Assembly: GCA_011037195.1 (NCBI GenBank)
Contig: JAAEAF010006490.1
Location: 27,590 to 91,589, forward strand
Length of the DNA stretch: 64,000 nt
Direction: 5' to 3'
From: Triatoma infestans
Lineage: Eukaryota > Arthropoda > Insecta > Hemiptera > Reduviidae
The notes under the pieces were generated by a model. The model was not told the DNA's origin, did not search any database, and saw nothing but the letters and a program-made list of their open reading frames with translations. The translations under genes and the position numbers were made by a program. Within the stretch, counting starts at the first letter, position 1. Each line of letters opens with the position of its first letter. Shown here piece after piece: positions 25,701 to 36,000 of the stretch.

Positions 25701-28700
25701 AGAACATAATTGTGTCATTTAGCTAATTACTTTGGTAAAATATGTCAATTGCTAAATTGAAAAAGTCTTCGAATAACCAGTTGAAGTATATTTCTTATAT
25801 GTTTTTTCGGGTCCAACATTTAATCCATCTTAAAACTTAAAATATTGTTTCTATCTTTTGCGTTTGTAAGGTGGATTTATTTGTATAAATGAATGAGCTT
25901 TCAGGACTGACTCAAGGTAGATTCATGAGTCATAGACTCGTAACACCCCCGCTCCGACTAATAAATAGTGAGACGTACAAATTAAACATAATATATTGTT
26001 ATAAACATATATTATGTATATGATCACAAATAACTAATGTTACAATTAGCTAGGTCTAGCTAGTTTCTATATATTTTATTTGTTTAGTTACCATTTGCTT
26101 TAGGATTATGACCTTTTCAAAAGCGGATTCCCGAAGATACTACTGTGTCCAGACACAAAAAGACACCCGATTTATAGATGAGAATTCTAGACAGTGCTTA
26201 AAATCTTCTGGCCCGCTTTGAGAAAATCGCGATAAACGGAAAAATAGTATAAAATTCCTGTTAGTTTTGTCCTAATTGTTGGAAGAAAACTAGTTTAAAA
26301 AATCTGTCTTTGAAAAAGCAATTGAAAGAAAGGAGAGAAATAAAAATAATCACTATCTATGATTGTATTTTAAATGATTTAGTGGCTTCCGCAAGAGTAT
26401 TATTTGAGTACGGCTTTGCGGTTTTTCGGCGCTGTTTGGGCAAAGAAAAGCCATCTTTTATGTTTATATACTATTTTTGTCATATTTGTGCTATTTATAC
26501 ATAACACAAAATATCTTACAGTTAAAGCCTTACATAACTTTGATTGTTAATTTACCATTAATGTAGCTTTGATCAGATAGAAATGACTGCTATTTTTTTT
26601 ACCGTGAAAATATGGCAAATGATAAATACCATAACTGCATTAGAGTATACATTTCTGTGAAACTGCGAACTTCAAATTTTATGAAATGTAACAGATTATT
26701 TGTCATGAAATATGAGATGAATTTTTGCGAAAGTATTTTACATTATTATCTGAACTATTTATAGAGCTTAATCTTTTTTGGCAATAAGTTATTTATTTCA
26801 GTCGGCAGTCAATATACGGCCTTATGCTCTAATTAAAGGGAAATCGAAACTGATGAGGGTATTTTAATTGATTTTTTTTAAGTGATCTTATAATAATGAT
26901 AATTCATTTCGAATGAGATTGGTAAAGGAATATTTTAATTTTATTACATAAATAATAATAGTAATAATACTTTATTTAGTGGGAAGGGATTGCTCAGTGG
27001 TAGCGCGTTGGACTCCCATGAGAGGTCCCGGATTTGAGTCAGCAGTGCTGCCCTTAAATTTTCTCTTTCTAGGAGCCTGTACAGCTCAAGACAGTGTTGT
27101 CTGTAACGAGAGAACGACCGACAGTAACGTGTTGGGGGAGCGACAGTACACTGGGAAGGTTCCGGGCGTCCATGACGCACCTTTTCAAAAAAAAAAAAAA
27201 AAGTACATCTATCACAATACACAATTAACGTGAAAATATAAGCATTTTACGGCAGGGAATTTATCCGTCTGCCGAACTACATAAATTATCCGTATAGCTA
27301 AATATAATCTTTTTGGTGATTAATAGAAATTATGGATTTTTAGAGTTTGGTGAGTTCTGTAGAAAGGGTGAGATTAAAAGTGGTGGAACCATTCACACGT
27401 TTGGAATCACAAACTCAAGTTTTAACAAGATTGCATGCCACAACAGATTTACTAAGAAGAGTTGCCAGAATTCAGCAACTTGTAAAAAGACTACCAGGGC
27501 TAGAACCTTTGAGAGCAGCTCATATTATATCCGAGTTGGGTAAGAAGATTAGTGTTTACCAAAAAGTATTAGCAGATTAAGTTAGGAATGTTCTCTTTTC
27601 TGAAGTCTAAAACCGTCTACTCTCCCATTTTCAAAGAAATTAAATTTAGGTTCCTTTCTTTTTTACATCTTGTGACTTTTTACATTTTTGTTTTTGGACA
27701 GTTCCCTGTTCACAATTGTGCTTTTTGATTCAAGCGTTTCCTTTTTCGCTTATGGTTTAGTCCAAAGTTAGTCTATTCCCTTTGATTTCATTTGAGGATC
27801 CTATTAATAAAGATTAACTTGTTCAGGTGAATTATATCGTGATGTTGATCTCACTGGATTAGAAATACTGGACACCGAAGAAAGATTAATAAAAAAAGAA
27901 ACTGCTTCTGTTGAACAACAAGCATCAAAGATCGTCGAACAAGGATTACAGTCATTAAATGAAGAGCAGGTGTGTTGGTTTCTTTTGGTGGAAGTCGCAA
28001 ATTTCACTGCATATATTTTTACCAGCTATTCCTGTTCCTGTATGTAGGTTGCAATAGGTATTGAAATTATGATGAAATTAGACATAGCAGAAAAAGAAGT
28101 TAACAAATTAATGGATAAAGGATTGGAGCATGTAGAGCAGGGTATAAAATATGCTTTGGACATGAATAATTTGGTTCCATTAGCCACTAGAGGTAATTTA
28201 GCTGTTAATGTACCAACTTATTATTAATTAGAACAAAGTGAACAGTTGCTTCATCTAAACTGTGATTAGCAAGGTTATTGTAACTTATACCAAAATATAT
28301 ATTATGTAATAATACAGCTGGAAAATTTCAGGCGGTGCTGGCCGAGTATCTGGTATAAATATTCCAGCAAATATTCAAAATTTCCGAAATAAACTCTGGT
28401 CATCATGGGAAAATGCCTTAGGCACTGTATATACAATATGTGCTCAGGTTGAATTTTTTTTTTATTTAAAATATTTTTATACGAATTAGTATGAACACTA
28501 TATATATGTATAACTTTGTCAAAACATTTTACAATCCTTTTTCTCTGGCTTATTATGGTAAATGATAATGTTGCTAATAATCACTCTCCAGTTTGATTTT
28601 GGAATTTATTCAACTTACTTTAAAGACAACTAAATGTATTTTCACTCCCCTGACTTTTTCAGTGGTTTAGGGAGGATAGTATTCATACGCAAGGGATATG

Positions 28701-31700
28701 CCTTTAGACTGAAATGGACTGAATTTTCCATAGCTTGGGGAATGCGTGCCTGTGCCACATCCTTCTTGGCATCCCCGCACCTATCTCAGTCCAAAAACAT
28801 GAACAGCACTTCCCCTATGCACACATAGGGTCTGAAAATGAAGTTGATTGACTTGAGAATTCACAGGCTATCTCTAATTGACCACAATACACTCACCAAC
28901 AGTTAAACATTGAAAACTTTATAGACGATTACGTTCTGTAAAAACATTCTCCTAAGGAACCAAATAGATATTTCAGATGTAGTTAGATTTATAATTGCTC
29001 TCTCTACTACGATCTAGAAAATCTAAAATGAGGTCTCAGTTGAATATACATTATAAGCATGTATGTCATCGACAGTTTGGTTATGAAAGTATAGTATGGT
29101 ATGAGCTAGAGATAAGTCCACAGGTTCACATTGTATGTACTTGGGAAGAGTCAGGATTCGCAGGAGCGTCAAAATCCTTAAGGAGTAAATGAAAAATTGC
29201 TGAGAAGAAATTGATGAGTACTTAAGTACGAAATGCACAAAGATTAGAGATATTTTTAGTGATATCATTTTGTCTGAGAAGATATAAAATGTCAGAGGTT
29301 TTTTTTGTTTGAAGTGTTTATGACATAATATTCTGACATTTACTAGTTCCATGAATTTAATTTATTCGGCAAGGAAGTATACCGTATTGTTATTGTATAA
29401 TTAAAGAATTTACATTTACGAAGTACACCATTCATCTAATGTAATCATCAGTGATTGGAGTTATATTTTTATTCCTCTTTTATGGACTTCTGCCATTATT
29501 TTTTAAAGATAATCCAATCTGGTATTTTTTTTATTTAGATGTCTGTAATCCAGCTAGTATTAAATAATAAAGTTAACAATAGTGGAATAACAGCTAATGA
29601 AAATAATTCAGACATAGCAAGTCTTTTCTGGAATCAGATTGATGATTTATTAGCAAAACATCTCAGTTCTGCAGCAAAAGGTTAGTTATTATTAAATTAT
29701 TATTTTTATTTGTATACTAGTTTTGAATTTCAAGTTTTAATATTGATTTATAGGCTCATCATATATGAAACAAGCCTTAGAAGGTGAATATCCTAAATTG
29801 CTAAGATTACACCTTGATTTGCATAAAAAATTGAAAACATTAAATCCTAGCGATTCCAAGCAAATATTTCCGTCAATGTAAGAAATAATTTGTTTTTAAA
29901 CAATTATAATTTAGTTTGCTCTTATTAAATATTTTAAGAGGAAATTCATAAAATTATAGGGGTAAATGTGTGAGACAATTTGAGACGGCCTATCTTAGTA
30001 GATCCGTGATGTTAGTTTTGGATTGTGTTCGAGAAATGTTTCCAGAAGGAGAGTCTCTTGCACCATCTGAACCACCATCTACTGACAAAGTGGATGCTTT
30101 CATAAAAACGATTTCCAGGTTTCTTATTTACCATATCATTGTTTACAAATTGATGGGAATGAAATATTAATTTTCATTGTAATTTTTTTACAGTGAACTG
30201 AGTGTATCTCTCGTTGATCAAGCATTGGCAATTCCTGTGGCCAGAAATGTGTCTAAAGCAGTGTCTTTATTCTGTCAGAAAGGTGAACAAATGCTTGTGA
30301 ACACTTCTGATGCTACCCAAGTGATTGGTAATTATTTATTTTCCTTTATTACTAATATTATGAGGTTAAAACTTATTTTAATGTTGTTGCTGCTGAAGTA
30401 TGATTTTCAAAATCAAAATAACAGTGAGTTTGGATATTAGCATTATTGGCAAAGATTAAACATATCTTTTGAAGAGATTCATTTACGTGTTTCAGAATCA
30501 CCCACTGTCGGTCAGGAATTAAATGTAAATATTGCCAATATTATTAATTACATGTGTGAGCAAACAAAGGGAGTACTTAGCAATTTGGGATTAAGTAAGA
30601 ATGTTACGTCCAGTATTGATTCAGCTCTCGAATCAGGCCACCTACTCACTCAGCAAATACTGAATCCTCTTCTTGCATCAATACTTGTGGCAATAGAGTC
30701 CATACTGCTAACTATGCACAACGAAGACTATGATATGTAAGGATTTGTATATACATATATAGCCATAAACTACATGTATCTTTAAACTTGATATTTAACC
30801 AAATCCTTAATAAGAATTTGTAAAATTTATTTTAAAGGTTTTCTTCGTTTTCGTATGTTTTTTATTTTCACGTTAATTTCAGCAAAGAATTTAATGGTTC
30901 GAATTCACTCTATATGAGGGAATTGCAGGCTTTTATATCTCGCGCAGTAACTTCTTATTTATCTCCATTTCACAACCAGATTCTAGTTACGCAGTCGTAA
31001 GTACTACTACCAAGTGAGGTAATTTACTAATTATTATTAAATAAATTATAATGAATTATTTAATTTACAGTTGTAGCGAAGTAGCTTCTAGAACAATCGA
31101 GTTATTTATCAGAAATGCAAGTCTTCTTCGACCTCTCAGTGAATGTGGCCGGAAAAAGTTGCTAGCTGATTTTAAATCGGTAAGGGGTATTTTTACTTAA
31201 TTTTTTTTGTCGTTTTTAAAAGAAATTCTTTACTTAATATAATTATCTTTTTCATTAACATGTGAATTTTTTTTATTTACAGTTAGAGGATGCGATTAAT
31301 CCTTTATGCGTCCACCTTAGCGAACTCGGATCTGTTTATAGTATGTTACGTTCAATGCGACCATTGATAACAGCTACACCTAAAGAAATTGCATCATCGC
31401 CTGTTCTCGGCCAAGTTATACCATACTCTCTTGCTATCACACTACTTTTCTCATGGGGTCCACCGGAATTACCATCTCCTCATCAGGTAATTTTGAATAT
31501 AGTTTTCAATATTTATACTACTTATATTTTGTAAATTAGAAAAATAGATAAAATCTACTTTTCCAACTTAAAGAATGTGTCATTTCGCATAATTATAGTA
31601 GAATAATTTCAGAAATCTTTCCGTTTCATCCTGCTTCTTTTCTTAGTTACTTGTTTCGGATCCATTATCTGGAAATTTCGTAAACAATGCTTCCTTATTG

Positions 31701-32300
31701 ATGAAGTTCGCCATTTTAATAGCAATGAGAACCGAGAAATAGCAGAATACTATTAAAACATAAGGCATCTAGTTCCATGAATGAAACAGTTTAAAATTGG
31801 CGCAAAACAGAGGCAACCATTTCATTAACAAATTTAAGTTTAGAAATCCATATTTGATTTCTTTTAAATTGAGAAACCCTATGGGAAGAGGCCTTCATAA
31901 TAGACAGACGACCAATTTTGAAACCGTTGAAAACTGGGAAAATAAGGGTGAAATCTTAGAGATTCTTCTCATTTACGACCCAAAACGTATTGGTAAATTA
32001 ATGATTTAATAGAGAAAAGAAGTGCAGAGACTGAATACATTTTAATTAATATCTTGCATAGTAACCATTAACAATGTTGTTTTTTTTTAGAGTGTGGGAT
32101 GGCCGATTTCAAAGCTTTCAGAATGGCTTGATAATCATCCAGATGAAAAAGACCGCCTTGAATTATTGAATGGTGCATTTCATAAATATGAACAACATGT
32201 TTATGCTGAAAACAAATCTTCATTTCATGATATATATCCTATTATGAAATCTTTGCTTGCAACAGCTTCAAAGCATTTGTCTTGCTTATCAAAAAACTGA
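9854..32300 (+). CDS. COG5: Conserved oligomeric Golgi complex subunit 5, 16 exons
   Basis: Lobe-B subunit of the COG tethering complex, which tethers intra-Golgi retrograde vesicles on the cytosolic face. Exons: 9854-9893, 18537-18644, 20924-21048, 27344-27539, 27827-27969, 28048-28192, 28332-28447, 29539-29680, 29754-29877, 29960-30118, 30194-30327, 30496-30736, 30883-30996, 31071-31179, 31283-31486, 32091-32300. All junctions are GT-AG, phases close, and the total is 769 aa (human about 830). Family signatures include DKELQRQVLDKHEDL, RVRLKVVEPF, KQALEGEYPKLLRL, FETAYLSRS, SLYMRELQAFISRA and the C-terminal DNHPDEKDRLELL. Exon 1 encodes the N-terminus; its phase-1 donor joins exon 2 to give a Glu codon. 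Intron 1 (8.6 kb) contains a whole KDM5 gene, and introns 2 and 3 contain transposon debris. An AATAAA lies at 32344-32349. Gene identity is firm; the assignment of exon 1 rests on phase and on resemblance to the start of other COG5 proteins. Confidence 0.93.
11538..11622 (+). promoter_or_regulatory. Candidate splice acceptor and in-frame leader of KDM5
   Basis: A polypyrimidine run ends in TTTTTTTTAG at 11548. From 11549 to the ATG at 11623 the KDM5 frame has no stop codon. The acceptor phase needs one base from an upstream exon, and COG5 exon 1 (ending at 9893) supplies exactly one. Splicing would add about 25 codons plus the 13 whole codons of COG5 exon 1 in front of the KDM5 start. This could equally be a non-coding leader, since an open run this short can occur by chance. 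Confidence 0.45.
11623..16041 (+). CDS. KDM5: KDM5-type H3K4 demethylase, intronless, nested in COG5 intron 1
   Basis: JmjC demethylase that removes methyl groups from histone H3 lysine 4 in the nucleus. The 1472-codon frame is uninterrupted. Domains in order: JmjN (about 33-75), ARID (about 90-185), PHD1 (282-326, C4HC3 intact), JmjC (about 440-600), C5HC2 zinc finger (from C666), PLU-1-like helical region (about 720-1090), PHD2 (about 1107-1156), PHD3 (about 1405-1455, with DWVQCDG and WFH). The Fe(II) ligands H473, E475 and H561 and the 2-oxoglutarate lysine K491 are present, so catalysis looks possible. Human KDM5A is about 1690 aa, so this is short. Several normally invariant positions differ: L487 where KDM5 proteins have Trp before GEPKTWYG, and CISCED in PHD1 instead of CDGCDD. 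KDM5 genes are normally split by many introns, so I infer a retained retrocopy. The start is the first ATG of the JmjN frame; the frame is also open upstream to a splice acceptor at 11548. Confidence 0.93.
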   Translation: MESRLKEPVKTTPRKGKPKFVFQPPPEAPVFRPTLEEFENPLHYINSIKPLAEKCGICKIIPPNGWKSPFVLDMDKLKFTPRIQRINELEARTRIKLYFIDQLTKFFANRGITFQIPLIEKTPLDLYTLHRCVRDKGGVENVNKERKWNDIAIKMGFNGKGAPTSLKLHYEHLLQPFLISQQEKNEKHNNSTNHSYFDEKSEMLVDQEDGNNGTGLQLSKQLCLLDDSDDSKGSAFRELKSLKFLGPGPKMAVFDGPVKTMKTRTRGKKILYEFDPLAKYMCKSCCNGDIEESLVTCISCEDRYHAKCLFPPLLEKPIGDWKCPKCVAIDVCKPLEEFGFAQAEKEYTLTEFREMAHRFKRKYFKTNPTQVPTQKVEDEFWRVVSSIEEAVTVEYGADLHVIDHGSGFPVKGKTSNIKGIDKETYNKYAESSWNLNNLPVLKASVLRHISADISGMKIPWMYAGMCFATFCWHNEDHWSYSINYLHLGEPKTWYGVSGSMAEEFEEAMKAAAPELFESQPDILHQLVTIMNPNDIMAAGVPVYRTDQKEGEFVITFPRAYHAGFNQGFNFAEACNFAPYDWLAIGRECISHYSSLGRPCVFSHDELVCKMALMADELDGNIAWATINDGKAMLNAERKRRQIITKQGVYKAVKTKFEDLPDDERQCAVCNTTCFLSGVTCPCDESRLVCLEHVSDLCGCPYSVYIMKYEYQIDEIANMLMVLENKTLKFNTWLARVEEALSGSKKPKISLCELTELLIEANDKEFPRNDIISILHYQVSKCIEVSALARTILSNARKKNEARRITVEELSMFAKEIDNLPCALMETAEIKQLLNRAKHIQRIANKNLSMRSIKTSKLDVCLKWMKSINLEFKELPLLQERLKEKDWLEKTDAILSRNGSVEIGVVENLIKISDSLPLSQPFERKKVALIKLKESAIAQGKDVEHRSDPVHLLNNVSSEVVSELDLAKRWQEKTLSVLKGESVLTTSALEDLVSRGHAFPFKVNGIEELEDNFKKVQSWKSMATKSLLKRKSPYTLLQALWPRKFVSRDNYFKKKDIVLLENMINDGERNFTRAHYKSASSSQTKSLFKLRLDNLAQRANSEFVGILCMCGRIIAGEIIICELCQSAYHNSCFRVDENVVKSYIYGFRAKVVCSLCTRTKRPSLVELNNLLSSAEKLKIKIPEYFVLRYFVSKVKRWQREARIALNTQEMMVSLNAIITAMKKKCTYEMKKVGKPSNLITRSFDNLNKLETSQVESPSKNNSFIEINRESLLNLRQIMMIGDSYEVTTVESSQLWILIDASKSGILPDSGLTSMENLKVYVVDRNINTESKLDGVKKIPMKQKQKMKNSLVLSKIKIKKQNSSPLPQLTTKVRRAAKRKNTVKKGMSRDIKLQGISVEEHEPGEACASGGNCVLPTDESVDWVQCDGKCGKWFHMKCVDLTNVTEEDVFVCKLCEVDTVHQQFSPNNEADPLS
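16042..18536. other. Rest of COG5 intron 1, including KDM5 3' flank
   Basis: The KDM5 stop is followed by AT-rich sequence, a (TA)n run (16753-16777), a run of 12 A (16778-16789) and an AATAAA at 16799-16804, the first clear polyadenylation signal I found. The A run could be the tail scar of a retrocopy, but no target-site duplication was identified. A somewhat more GC-rich block at 17280-17860, with a 66-codon minus-strand frame (17304-17504), has no family I recognise. The remainder is plain intron. Confidence 0.5.
16799..16804 (+). terminator. Possible KDM5 polyadenylation signal AATAAA
   Basis: AATAAA about 760 bp after the KDM5 stop, just downstream of a (TA)n-A12 run. It would let the nested gene end its transcript before COG5 exon 2. 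The position is the only support. Confidence 0.3.
19790..20695 (-). mobile_element. Degenerate LINE fragment: RNase H and C-terminal region
   Basis: The minus strand encodes an RNase H domain: a DGSRIMDKVVVAYT start (near 20670-20630), then ILTDSQGLTKTL with a catalytic Asp, and VRIVWIKAQVGIKDNEKVD (frame 20551-20276). Toward 19794 follows a C-terminal stretch, GLCNEYLHKIGGVSSPLC then EVNERLVDIFMTCPKL, of the CCHC-like type found at the end of I/Jockey-group ORF2 proteins. Stops and frameshifts break it, and no RT domain is left. It sits in COG5 intron 2, antisense to the host gene. Confidence 0.75.
23200..23385 (+). mobile_element. LINE 3' end fragment
   Basis: A short frame reading ISQVLRFLRNLNLE and then a stop is followed by a 3' tail with GGGGTGGCACAATAGACATC. 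The same tail type occurs at the 3' ends of the LINE remnants near 48325 (GGGGTGGCACAATAAGCC) and, on the minus strand, near 54510. It resembles the C-terminal end and 3' UTR of those elements; the remainder is missing. Confidence 0.55.
23580..23770. repeat. Fold-back (hairpin) repeat, about 88-bp arms
   Basis: The left arm (23580-23669) and right arm (about 23683-23770) are near-perfect reverse complements around a loop of about 12 bases. The arms include TAGCCTGCTTCTTTTTGAGG, ACCGGTTTCGGGCGTTCG and CCCATCTTCAGGATG. It is preceded by GTTGGTTCCGCAATTGCTGG, which also precedes the hairpin at 39460. No coding capacity. It lies in COG5 intron 3. Confidence 0.85.
23950..24400 (+). repeat. AT-rich interspersed repeat copy in COG5 intron 3
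   Basis: Carries the family landmarks in order: CCTCCCTTCCAAAACTCCCC, TTTCCCGGAAAAATGTTTC, GTTTAAAGAAAATTGTTGG, and then CTCAAAACATGTATTTCTGG with AAATTTGACACATTCG. Matches 56180-56640 and 130-600. Ends are approximate. Confidence 0.55.
26981..27202 (+). mobile_element. tRNA-derived SINE, tail type I, with A16 tail
   Basis: Starts GGGAAGGGATTGCTCAGTGG (A-box-like GCTCAGTGGTAGCGCG), has a B-box-like CCCGGATTTGAGTC, then the body TCTTTCTAGGAGCCTGTACA and CAGTGTTGTCTGTAACGAGA, a tail GGTTCCGGGCGTCCATGACG, and 16 A at 27187-27202. It lies in COG5 intron 3, sense to the gene, about 140 bp before exon 4. Confidence 0.8.
28448..29538 (+). other. COG5 intron 7, nothing recognised
   Basis: This 1.1 kb intron contains a mildly GC-richer piece (about 28640-28880) with a short open frame, and a 109-codon minus-strand frame (29352-29023). 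Neither resembles a family I know and both look like chance frames. Confidence 0.5.
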
Positions 32301-32343
32301 TAGTTGTCAAAATTGATTGCGCAGTTTTTATTATTATTTTATT

Positions 32344-32349
32344 AATAAA
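32344..32349 (+). terminator. COG5 polyadenylation signal AATAAA
   Basis: AATAAA 44 bp after the COG5 stop. A further AATAAA follows near 32470. The space to the GPR89 stop (33100) is AT-rich and holds no other feature. Confidence 0.55.
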
Positions 32350-33099
32350 TGGTCAAATATTATAAAAATAATACTAAGTAATTCATGTTTTTGATTTATT
32401 AGAAGTATATGTTTTACTAGACAAAATTTTTTGTATGGTGAAATTTTTTTCTCTGTAAGACAACTTAAAAAATAAAATGTTTTATTAGATGTATTTACAT
32501 TTCAAGATAACATTCCTTAATTTATTTTAAGTATACTTTTTTTTCTATTTTGGAATGTTCACTCCATTAATAACGAAATTATTAAATAACTTAAATTATT
32601 CAAAACAACTTGCGAAACATTAAAAAAAAAAGGAATCCTTCAGTTCTTCTTGAAAAGAGATTTAGCATATTCAGCTTTGATCTTACAAAACTTGAAATAA
32701 TGAAACAAAACAATAACATTGCATCTATCATTTAACCGAATAAATCGTAATTAAATGAATGTCTTCGTAATAATACATAGACGAAATCTGAAGTAACAAT
32801 ATTGTGCTTATGATTTATTTTGTTTTTTAAGGGAAGGAAAGTCTTTTTTAATAACTTGTTTTTTTGTCGAAGGAATGATGTGTTGAGGAAGAAATTAATT
32901 ACAAAAAAAAGTGGCTGTAACCTAATTATTTAATGTGTGAACTGAGAATTCGATGTGCAGATACTGTTATTTTAAAAAGCACATTTAAAAACATTTTTAT
33001 AATTACACTGCTTTGCCAATCTTATAATTTAGCAGATTATGTCTGAAACAAACTATTTAAAAATTATGACCTTAAACTCTTAAAGCAACTTTATGACTT

Positions 33100-36000
33100 T
33101 CAGCTCAGTCTTTCATATTTTTCAATCGGTGGCTGTTTATGTGCTAAATATAAAAATGCAATGGAAGACAGCGCGCTAACTAAAAATATTACATCAAACC
33201 AACGATGATAGAAATTAAATTGAAGATCTCCTAAGACTTGAGTAATAATCATTCTATATTCAGGAGGCATATTCATTCTCATTAATAATACTGATGACAC
33301 GAAATGCATTCCCTAAAAATGAAGATTAAAATATGATTATGTAACGTAAGTATTTTAATATAACTGTATTCTATATATATCTTTTATATGATTCTTCCCA
33401 ACCCATACAACGATAGGTATGACTATGATATGATTTTTCCTTTTTTTAAAAAATAAATAAATATCAAAATTACACAATAAAAAGGTAGTACTGACCATTA
33501 TCTGCGCCAATATAAGTACGATAATGTTAGAGGATTTACTGCTCGAAATAGCATAAAAGAACTGTGAAAAAAATATTTTCTAGTATATCAATCTATGTTT
33601 ATAAAAATGAACACTAAATAAATTTAATACTCATTATTATTCATATCAATACAAAACATGCAAATTAATCTTACCTTTGTCAGAGTAAGCAGCAATCCTC
33701 TGATAGAAGTGATTACAATGCATCCAACAAGGAAGAAAGAAATATGCTGTGACCAAAAAGCGACGTCTATGTTCATACCCAACCAATGAACTACTATTTC
33801 CATTCCTTTGGTGACAGGATCTTTCTTGCCCACTCGATCAAAAATTATGTTGACCGTCGACTTTGTGAAAGCATGAAGTACTAGTTTTAGACCGACATTA
33901 TTTAGTAATAAAAATTAATAATAAAAAATGCATACTGAAATTATAATTAGCACCAAGTAAAAGCGCTTAATTTTATAATTAGAAAACAATTATTCATTTA
34001 CCACTTCAATCTGAAATTACTTACAATAAATATTTTCCAAACACAATAAAGCGAAAAGAAATATCCCAAACAATTAAAATATTTTCCTCTCCATGTTTTA
34101 GCCCATTCTATTCTTGCTTGCATATCTCTGGCATCATGAGCTTCCAAAAAAAGTTGTCTGCTAAGTTCTTCTAGGGCACTCGTCTCTTGTTTTAACTGCC
34201 ATACATCTTTATTATTGTTAAGAAATTTAAAGCTTAATTCCTGTCGTGTAACTATGTAATATTTAAGAAGCTATACAATCATCAAGTATTATCGATACTG
34301 CTGCAGAGTATTAATGCAGACTACTTTTAAGGCTAAAATATAACAGTAATACTTGATTTGTTTGCTGTTTGGTGACGTATAATCATGCACAATAAGTGCT
34401 GATCGAGCGAGGTTAAAATGTAGTTTCAGGGTTGCAAGTTAATCGCTTGTCTAGATAGAAGCGGGGAAGCACACAATAATTGAGGTCGAGACATGATTAC
34501 TCTTTAAGAGGAATGAACACGTTCATCTGGTAAATGTAGAATTTGCATGTATCCACTCGCTATCATTAATTGCCAAATTTACACCAAGGCTCCACGATGT
34601 TAAAATGATCTCGGATAGTCATAGACGCTAAGATAGAGTCCGAAAGAATAGCAGTTTCGGCATAAATAGCAATGAGAAGGGACTAAGGTTGAGAATCTGC
34701 GGGACTCCCGCGATAATAGAAAAGCATGTTTTCGAAACAATCGAACTCTAAAAGAAGGGTGTACGTAAATACTTAGAATAAGGTAGTGTGGGTTGTGACC
34801 TTTATAAGCAATCCTCTGGTAAATGTAGAATTTGCATGTATCCACTCGCTATCATTAATTGCCAAATTTGCACCAAGGCTACACGATGTTAAAATGATCT
34901 AGGATAATCATAGACGCTAAGATAGAGTCCGAAAGAATAGCAGTTTCGTCATAAATAGCAATGAGAAGGGACCAAGGTTGAGAATCTGCGGGACTCCCGC
35001 GATAATAGAAAAGCATGTTTTCGAAACAATTCGGACTTTAAAAGAAGGGTCTAGGTAAATACTTAGAATAAGGTAGTGTGGGTTGTGACCTTTATAAGCA
35101 ATCCTGATTACTTATTTTACTACGTTCAAGAGGAACAATACTTAAGAGAAAACACTTGAAAAACTGACTTATGGTATAGAGGGTGCGGAAACCGAAATGA
35201 TGAGAGGGAATGATGGAGAAGTTTTGAACAGTTCAATAATATTTGAAAAATTATTGGCCCATATTGACGGGACTTCATTGCTAAATAATTTAGCTTTTGG
35301 AATTAGCACGAATATGTTGAAGAATTGTCATTAAAATAATTCTTAAGTACCAAACTATTAATTTAAGAAAGAAAAAGCTTCAATAAGAGATTATACCCAA
35401 TTTCATACAAATTTTAAAATTGTTATTTTAAAGCATAATAATTAGAAAGAATAAGATTTTCTAAAGGATACTGTCCGAATCACCACCCTTTCCTGCTGTT
35501 CTTAGTATACCCCAAAGGTTTTGAGGGGAACCTAAGGAGAAACCCGCTTTACTCCCACGTTTCGAAAGTGCAATTCTCTTCTTCTTTGCAAGAATCATGT
35601 CCATACTTTGCATTAATCGTTTCTCTATTGTCATTACATCTGCAGGAGTCACCTGTCTGAATCAATAAAATCTCAATAGGATAGAATATTAATATAGCTA
35701 AAAAGAAATACTTGATATAAAGTTCCGATTATAAACACATTTAATTCTAATTTAAATAACTTTTGTTTTTAATCTGACCTTATAAAACATAACTAATACA
35801 TTATTAATTTTTACTCAAACAACAATAATTAAGTTGCCTTCAAAAGAATGAAATTCATTAAAAGCTTTAATGTTAAAAAAAAATGTACTACTGTGTATAA
35901 AATTGCATGAAAAAACAACGTAATCATTTAGAGTTTAAAGACAACTGTATTCAATTTTTCATAACTAAAAAAAAAATTGCACATATAACTGCTATTTAAT

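Larger units (their letters stand above)
21049..27343 (+). other. Large COG5 intron 3 (6.3 kb) with repeat insertions
   Basis: No exon lies between 21048 and 27344. The intron contains a LINE 3' end (23200-23385), a fold-back repeat (23580-23770), an AT-rich interspersed repeat (23950-24400) and a SINE (26981-27202), all listed separately. A short open remnant near 22490-22600 (ending FDFVEIKI and a stop) is unidentified. The rest is AT-rich with (TA)n tracts near 22820-22890. Confidence 0.6.

Noticed and set aside
26981..27040. tRNA gene
   Set aside because: A- and B-box-like words are present, but the fold is imperfect and the unit recurs with SINE body and tail, so it is a SINE head.
27313..27580. 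Alternative end of COG5 inside exon 4 read-through
   Set aside because: The frame runs past the donor at 27540 to a stop, but the next exon joins in phase and matches COG5, so this is intron read-through.
34526..35104. CRISPR-like or satellite array
   Set aside because: Only two long units without spacers, in an animal intron; a simple tandem duplication.
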